From Xanthobacter aminoxidans (GTDB lineage: Bacteria > Pseudomonadota > Alphaproteobacteria > Rhizobiales > Xanthobacteraceae): a stretch of DNA of 64,000 bases. Within the stretch, counting starts at the first letter, position 1. Each line of letters starts with the position of its first letter. Under the pieces are notes generated by a model that saw nothing but the letters and a program-made list of their open reading frames with translations, had not been told where the DNA came from and did no database searches. The translations under genes were made by a program, and so were the position numbers. The stretch is taken from positions 532,262 to 596,261 of the forward strand of contig NZ_JAMJXC010000001.1 of assembly GCF_023571765.1 (NCBI RefSeq), read 5' to 3'. Below are positions 59,224 through 64,000 of this stretch, one piece after another.

Positions 59224-61901
59224 GCCTCATCAACTTCACCATCGACGGCCAGCCCGTTGCCGCGCAGGACGGGCAGAGCCTGCTGCAGGCGGCCACCGCC
59301 GCCGGACTCGACCTACCTCACCTGTGCGCTTCTACGCGCGATGGCTTCGCGCCCATGGGCAGCTGTCGCACCTGCCTGGTGGAGGTGGAGGGCGAAGCCG
59401 AGTTGGTTCCTGCCTGCCGCCACAGGGTCCGGACCGGACTCGCCGTGCGCACCGACACGCCGCGCGCCGCGCGGGTGCGGCGGCTCGCGGTCAGCCTGCT
59501 CGCCTCCGAGATGAGCGCCGCGGCGAAGGCGCGCCACCCCGACACGCCGTTCCTCGATCTCGTCGCGCGCACCGGAGCCGATCCCGATCGCTTCGGCCAC
59601 CGGGCGGCAGGCCGTCCCGCGGATGCCAGCCACCCCGCCATTGTCCTCGACCCGGAGGCGTGCATCCGCTGCGGCAAGTGCCGGGCGGGATGCCGTGACG
59701 TGCAGGTGAATGGGGTCATCGCCCTCGCCGGGCGAGGCGACGGCATCCACGTGACATTCGATGCCGGGATGGCCATGGGGGAGAGCAACTGCGCCTCCTG
59801 CGGGGAATGCGCCCAGCTCTGCCCCACCGGCGCGCTGGCGCCCAAGGCGCTGGAGCGGGCCGGTGGACGGACCGCGGTGACGGCCAAGGGCGAAACGGTC
59901 TGCCCCTTCTGCAGCGTCGGCTGCCGGGTCACCCTGCATATGGTCGACGACGAGGTGGCGTGGGCGGAAGGTGCCGACGGCCCGGCGAACCGCGGTCGGT
60001 TGTGTGTCAAGGGCCGCTTCGGCTTTTCCTACCTGAGGCATCCGGATCGCCTCACCGTGCCCCTGGTGCGCCGGGCGGATGCGCCCAAGGATCCGGCCCT
60101 CGCCCTGCGCGGCGCCGCGGTGCTGGACCTGTTCCGTCCCGTTGACTGGGACGAGGCGCTGGACACCGCCGCTCGTGGCTTCGCCCGGTTGCGCGCGGCG
60201 CACGGCCCCGGATCTCTGGCGGTGCTAGGGTCGGCAAAGGGTTCGAACGAAGATGCCTATCTCCTGCAGAAACTCGCACGCATGGGCTTGGGCACCCCCC
60301 ATGTTGACCACTGCACACGCTTGTGCGCCTCGGTGCCGCCGCTGGCGGAGGCCACCGGCTTCGCCGCCGTGACCGCCCCCATCGAGGAGATCGCCTGCGC
60401 CGAGGTGGTGCTGATGGTGGGCAGCAACCCGGACAGCAACCATCCGGTGGCCGCCTCCTTCATGAAGAATGCCTTTCGGCGTGGGACGAAGCTCATCCTG
60501 GTGGATCCCGGCATTCAGGCCCTGTCGCGGTTCGCCACCCATCACCTCAGGACGGCCCCGGGGACGGATGTGGCCCTGCTCTCCGCCATGACGCGCGTGG
60601 TGATTGAGGAGGGGCTCCACGACCGGGATTTCGTCTCTGGGCGGCTGGAGGGCTTCGAGGCGCTGCGCGCGCGGGTCGCACCTTTCACGCCGGAGATGGC
60701 GGCCGGCCTCACGGGCGTTCCGGCGCAGGACATCGTGGCCGCCGCCCGCCTGTTCGCCGGGACGCGCGCGGCCATGACCTTCTGGGGCATGGGTGCCTCG
60801 CAGCACGCCTTCGGCGCGGACAACATCCGGGCCGTCATCGCCCTCGCTCTCGTGTGCGGGCAGGTGGGTCGTCCCGGCGCGGGCCTCCATCCCCTGCGCG
60901 GGCAGAACAACGTGCAGGGCTCCTGCGACGCCGGCCTGTTGCCCAACTATCTCCCCGGCTACCGGCCGCTTGCGCAGGCAGGTCACACGGTGGTGGAAAT
61001 GTTCGATGCGGCCCGTCGAGGGGCGGTGCGCGGGCTCTATGTGGTGGGTGGCAACCCGGCCATGGCCAACCCGGACCTCGCCGTCACCCGCGCCGGGCTG
61101 GCCTGCCTGGAGCATCTGGTGGTGCAGGATATCTTCCCCACCGAGACCGCGGCCTTCGCCGATGTGATCCTGCCCGCAGCGGCGCTGGCGGAGCGGGCGG
61201 GTACCGTGACCAATACCGACCGACTGGTGCAACGCATCGCACCGGCGCTGCCCCTGCCCGGCGGCGCGCGACCGGACTGGCGCATCATTCGCGACATCGG
61301 CGCGCGCCTCGGCCTATCGTGGGCAAATCTGACTGTGGAGAGCCTGTTCGAGGACATGGCGCAGGAACTGCCCACCCTTGCCGGCTTCAGCTGGCGGATG
61401 ATGGTCCAAGACGACCATGCGCGCTACCCCTTGCGCCCAGCCGGCGCCGGCGAGAGCCTGTTCGGCGATGATTTTCCCCGCGGGGCCAAGGCCGCCATCG
61501 TGCCTCTCGACGCGAGTGGTGCGGACGAGATGACGGACGCCGACTATCCCTTCATCCTGATGACCGGCCGCCTGCGCGAACACTGGCACACGGGCACCAT
61601 GACCCGCCGCTCGCCGGTGCTGGAGGCCCTGAGCCCGGAGCCGCAGGCCCACATGCATCCTGACGACCTCGCCCGGCTGGGCGTGACCGTCGGAGGGGAA
61701 GTGGAGGTACGCACGCGCCGCGGGATGGTGCATCTCGCCGCTATGCCCGATCGGGCGGTGCGGCCGGGCGTCGTGTGGATGGCCATGTCCTTCTTCGAGG
61801 CGGCTGCGAACGAACTGACGGTGAACCGACTGGATCCCACCACCCGCGTGCCGGACTTCAAGTTCTGCGCGGCGGCGGTGGAGAAAAAAACATATACCTG
61901 A
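59220..61901 (+). CDS. Molybdopterin oxidoreductase, formate-dehydrogenase-like alpha subunit
   Basis: 893 aa from the ATG at 59220. The N-terminal 2Fe-2S domain has Cys36, Cys49, Cys52 and Cys66. Two 4Fe-4S sites (CIRCGKCRAGC, CASCGECAQLC) and one more (CPFCSVGC) follow, then the Mo-bis-MGD domain. The metal ligand is Cys369 in DHCTRLCASV, but the next residue is Ala, where formate dehydrogenases have His (CH or UH), and the loop is 2 residues shorter. The Arg of LRGQNNVQGSCDAGL and the C-terminal TGRLREHWHTGTMTR are kept. It may act on a formate analogue. No FdsC/FdsD chaperones are in view. An AT-rich tract follows. Confidence 0.9.
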   Translation: MSLINFTIDGQPVAAQDGQSLLQAATAAGLDLPHLCASTRDGFAPMGSCRTCLVEVEGEAELVPACRHRVRTGLAVRTDTPRAARVRRLAVSLLASEMSAAAKARHPDTPFLDLVARTGADPDRFGHRAAGRPADASHPAIVLDPEACIRCGKCRAGCRDVQVNGVIALAGRGDGIHVTFDAGMAMGESNCASCGECAQLCPTGALAPKALERAGGRTAVTAKGETVCPFCSVGCRVTLHMVDDEVAWAEGADGPANRGRLCVKGRFGFSYLRHPDRLTVPLVRRADAPKDPALALRGAAVLDLFRPVDWDEALDTAARGFARLRAAHGPGSLAVLGSAKGSNEDAYLLQKLARMGLGTPHVDHCTRLCASVPPLAEATGFAAVTAPIEEIACAEVVLMVGSNPDSNHPVAASFMKNAFRRGTKLILVDPGIQALSRFATHHLRTAPGTDVALLSAMTRVVIEEGLHDRDFVSGRLEGFEALRARVAPFTPEMAAGLTGVPAQDIVAAARLFAGTRAAMTFWGMGASQHAFGADNIRAVIALALVCGQVGRPGAGLHPLRGQNNVQGSCDAGLLPNYLPGYRPLAQAGHTVVEMFDAARRGAVRGLYVVGGNPAMANPDLAVTRAGLACLEHLVVQDIFPTETAAFADVILPAAALAERAGTVTNTDRLVQRIAPALPLPGGARPDWRIIRDIGARLGLSWANLTVESLFEDMAQELPTLAGFSWRMMVQDDHARYPLRPAGAGESLFGDDFPRGAKAAIVPLDASGADEMTDADYPFILMTGRLREHWHTGTMTRRSPVLEALSPEPQAHMHPDDLARLGVTVGGEVEVRTRRGMVHLAAMPDRAVRPGVVWMAMSFFEAAANELTVNRLDPTTRVPDFKFCAAAVEKKTYT

Positions 61902-62036
61902 CCACGATAGACTATAAGTTCCACGACACACTGCCGATCGCTGCCATATTAATGGCCAGATCTTCATATAATAATACTATATCTTATCGTTTATAATTGG
62001 CACCGAATTGGAAATTAATTGACCATCTTGCGCAAT

Positions 62037-62902
62037 TCATGTGTAATCGGTTTGTGGAGTGCCACTGCGCCATATTAGGTTGTGTGGACGGATTTTGATG
62101 AGGATGAGGATGAGGATGAGGATGAGGATGAGGATGAAGCTGAAGGCGAGAGCGACGATGGCGGCGAAGCCGCATTCGGTCTTCTCGCAGCGCAGGGCGA
62201 CGCGCTTGAAGCGCTTGAGCTTTCCGAAGCACTGCTCGATGCGGGCGCGCCCCCTGTAAAGCGCCTTCGGGAAGAAGGCTGGGCGCTCCTTCGCGTTGGA
62301 TTTGAAAGGGATGGCGGACGCGATGCCGCGCGCCCGGGCGATGGCCCGGTTGGCCTTGGCGTCATAGCCCTTGTCGGCGAGCGCCGCGCGCGGCGTGACA
62401 TCGGGACCCAGATCCAGCAGCAGCTTGAAGAGCGGACTGTCGCCGGCTTCCCCGCCGGTCAGGTGGAAGGCGATCGGCAGGCCGTCGAAGTCGCTCTTGA
62501 GGTGGATCTTGGTGGAGAAGCCGCCGCGCGAACGGCCGAGGGCTTGGCCGTCCTGCCCCCTTTTGCTCCGGCGGCGGAGACGTGGGCGCGCACCACGGTG
62601 GAATCGAACATCTGGACCAGATGGGCCGTGCGGCTCAGCGAGGCCAGGGTTTCGAAGTAAAGCTCGAACACGCCGGCCTGACGTAGCCGCCAGAACCGTT
62701 TCCAGACGCTATTCCACGCGCCGAACTCGGCAGGCAGTGCCCGCCAGGTGATGTTGTGCACAGTGAAATAGTGCATGGCTTCGAGGAACTTGCGATCGTC
62801 GCGACCCTTGTCGCCGCGCCGTGAACGGCAGGCGCGGAACACCTCCAGCGCCAGCGCCCAATCCTCGTCCGTCATCCGCGTCAGCATGGTCGATCTCGCC
62901 AA
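62037..62902 (-). CDS. IS5-family transposase, read in two frames by probable -1 frameshift
   Basis: ORF A starts at 62902 (MARSTMLTRMTDEDWALALE). At 62561-62566 the sequence GCAAAAGGGGG allows a -1 slip at A-AAA-GGG. The -1 frame then reads QDGQALGRSRGGFSTKIHLK onward to a stop at 62037-62039. Together the frames give an intact DDE set: Asp in MFDSTVVRAHV, Asp in ALADKGYDAK, Glu in RARIEQCFGKLKRF. The C-terminus contains an ILILILIL run from a hexanucleotide repeat and, because of one extra A, runs past the left end of the element (62076) instead of ending KSVHTT. About 288 aa in the shifted product. Confidence 0.85.
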
Positions 62903-62985
62903 AAGCCGACCCGCTATGAATCACCGAAAGGGGCAGAAGGGAATCCCCTCTGCCTAAACCCACCGCAATCCGTCCACACGGCCTA
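62076..62985. mobile_element. IS5-family insertion sequence (IS427-like)
   Basis: Inverted ends TAGGTTGTGTGGACGGATT (62076-62094) and the complement of AATCCGTCCACACGGCCTA (62967-62985) match at 17 of 19 positions, differing at two central bases. Length about 910 bases. It contains one transposase on the minus strand. The exact outer boundary is uncertain by a few bases because the TAGG/CCTA ends may include target sequence. It directly follows the formate-dehydrogenase-like gene. Confidence 0.85.
62097..62138. repeat. Hexanucleotide microsatellite in the transposase gene
   Basis: Six perfect GATGAG units (62097-62132) plus one GATGAA. In the transposase frame they encode alternating Ile-Leu. 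They sit directly inside the left inverted end of the element. Related elements, as I recall them, have a single ILIK there, so this is a local expansion. Confidence 0.9.
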
Positions 62986-63643
62986 GCGTGAGGTGTCGAG
63001 GCCTTACACCAATTGATTATAATATCGATCCGACCGCAACCCAATATATCCAGAGATAGTTTCTGAAAGTTGCTTAAATTTTCTGGACAAGCAGATTTTA
63101 TGAACCGTAACCTAGACTAATTAGGTGACGAATTTTTCCATTGCCGCCATGCTCGATGGCTCTCCGAGCCAATGAGTGACAAAGGGATAGAGATACAATG
63201 CCTGACATGCTGGGCTGCGCTCGCTCTCCACCAGCGGCGAGCGACAGGCGATGCCATGTTACCGGCAGCCGCCGACCAGGGCTTTCACATCCCTGGCACC
63301 AGCACTCAAACTGAGCGATAGCTCAACAAAAAAGCACCCAAGAGAGCGATTGGCTGCACGTGTGCGCATCAAGATTCCTGCGCGACTGATGTGCCATGTC
63401 TGGCGCCGAAGGCAATCGTCGCGTCCCCTTTCTGCCATCATAGACCCTCCCACGCCCAAGTCGCGGGTGACCGGCAAGCTGACCTGAATTTCGAGCATTC
63501 GGTCCACTCCGTCACGGATGGCCGATCCTGTTTCCTATCAAGCGGTGAGTGGAATGCGCGTGAAAAGGCTTGTTCGATCAATCCCAACGGATCGCAGGGG
63601 CCGGCGGACATCTATCGCCTCGCTGCTGCGGCACACCGGCCTA
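62986..63643. other. Unrecognised spacer between two insertion sequences
   Basis: 658 bases of lower GC. Short open frames exist on both strands at 63251-63507 (78 and 82 aa) but neither resembles a known family. No RNA gene or inverted-repeat pair was identified. Confidence 0.5.
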
Positions 63644-64000
63644 GGGCTCGGACCCATAAAATAATTGGCCTTCGCAGCATGTTGTGATTCATCAGTCCGT
63701 GGAGGATCTGATGATGAGCGGAGACCGTTTCTGGCTCACGGATGCGCAGTTTGCGCGGCTTGAGCCGTATCTGCCCAGGGACACGCGCGGCAAGCCGCGT
63801 GTCGATGACCGGCGGGTGATCAGCGGCATCGTGCATGTCCTGAAATCGGGCGGCCGATGGATCGACGCGCCGCCCGAATATGGGCCGCGCAAGACGCTCT
63901 ACAACCGCTTTGTCCGATGGGCTGCCAAGGGGATCTGGACAGACCTCTTCCATGCTCTCGCCAGCGCAGGAGGTCCTCCCGCCCAGGTGCTGATCGACAG
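63644..64000 (+). mobile_element. Start of a second IS5-family element (cut by window end)
   Basis: The left end is set at about GGGCTCGGACCC (63644), following CTA at 63641-63643, by analogy with IS5-family ends, because the transposase begins 67 bases later. The far end lies beyond the window, so the boundary is tentative. Confidence 0.5.
63711..64000 (+). CDS. IS5-family transposase, 5' part
   Basis: Frame from the ATG at 63711 (or 63714), preceded by GGAGG, open to the window edge. About 96 residues are present: MMSGDRFWLTDAQFARLEPY, then GGRWIDAPPEYGPRKTLYNR, typical of the N-terminal domain (DUF4096) of IS5-family transposases, with the first catalytic Asp just reached in QVLIDS. The remainder is outside the window. 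Confidence 0.9.
   Translation, partial: MMSGDRFWLTDAQFARLEPYLPRDTRGKPRVDDRRVISGIVHVLKSGGRWIDAPPEYGPRKTLYNRFVRWAAKGIWTDLFHALASAGGPPAQVLID

Noticed and set aside
62097..62138. CRISPR or other regular repeat array
   Set aside because: The units are 6 bases long and contiguous without spacers, so it is a microsatellite. No CRISPR array was seen in the window.
61984..62232. 82-aa frame with a His-Pro repeat
   Set aside because: Product of reading the GATGAG microsatellite in the wrong frame inside the transposase gene.
63259..63507. 82-aa minus-strand and 78-aa plus-strand frames between the insertion sequences
   Set aside because: They overlap each other, show no family resemblance and lack clear ribosome binding sites.

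Overview
The window is high-GC DNA with densely packed genes and looks like an alphaproteobacterial chromosome of the order Hyphomicrobiales, plausibly Xanthobacteraceae (Xanthobacter, Azorhizobium or Ancylobacter type). The pointers are the DUF4167 - prmC - prfA - ptsP - lysC gene order, a YejABEF importer with two tandem binding proteins, a membrane-anchored cytochrome c, and palindromic intergenic repeats of the kind common in rhizobia. This placement is inferred from gene content and recalled homology; no database search was run.

Region 1 (1-9350) is a TetR-controlled block. A divergent TetR gene shares a spacer, with two copies of an AGACAGACC-type operator, with a long plus-strand series: OsmC-like protein, acyl-CoA-dehydrogenase-fold flavoenzyme, two-domain rhodanese, DsbA/kappa-GST-like protein, FAD/NAD reductase, a Tat-exported binding protein with permease and ATPase of the nitrate/cyanate type, and cyanase. 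It ends at a strong hairpin terminator. It reads as uptake or formation of cyanate and its hydrolysis, with sulfur chemistry attached.

Region 2 (9365-45460) is ordinary core genome: translation (prmC, prfA, prfC), nitrogen PTS (ptsP), amino acid synthesis (lysC, pheA, dapD), LPS Kdo activation (kdsB), nudC, a nucleobase permease, cytochrome c, the yej peptide importer, a SUV3-like RNA helicase with an S4 protein and ferredoxin, a GST with its WYL regulator, and a GDSL autotransporter. The exception is a toxin-antitoxin pair lodged between yejE and yejF. REP-like palindromes sit in three intergenic gaps.

Region 3 (about 45770-52571) is an integrative mobilizable element at a tRNA-Ser(GGA) gene. 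It has a large serine recombinase whose frame runs antisense through the tRNA, a Phd/PIN toxin-antitoxin pair overlapping the recombinase, an AlpA-like regulator, a MOBQ/TraA relaxase-helicase, a Q-type oriT, and TraC/TraD-like mobilization proteins.

Region 4 (52838-61901) is a reduced-phosphorus locus. ptxD (phosphite dehydrogenase, all catalytic residues present) and a LysR regulator lie on the minus strand, divergent from a phosphite ABC importer (ptxB, ptxC, ptxA). The importer genes overlap a two-gene NAD-linked molybdenum 'formate dehydrogenase-like' enzyme. Its catalytic subunit keeps the Mo-ligand Cys but lacks the His that follows it in formate dehydrogenases. Because hypophosphite is a structural analogue of formate, this pair is a candidate molybdenum hypophosphite dehydrogenase feeding phosphite to PtxD. 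I consider it the most interesting system here, and the substrate is inference.

Region 5 (62037-64000) is insertion-sequence territory: an IS5-family element with a probable -1 frameshifted transposase and a hexanucleotide repeat at its 3' end, then 650 bases of unrecognised DNA, then the start of a second IS5-family transposase cut by the window edge.
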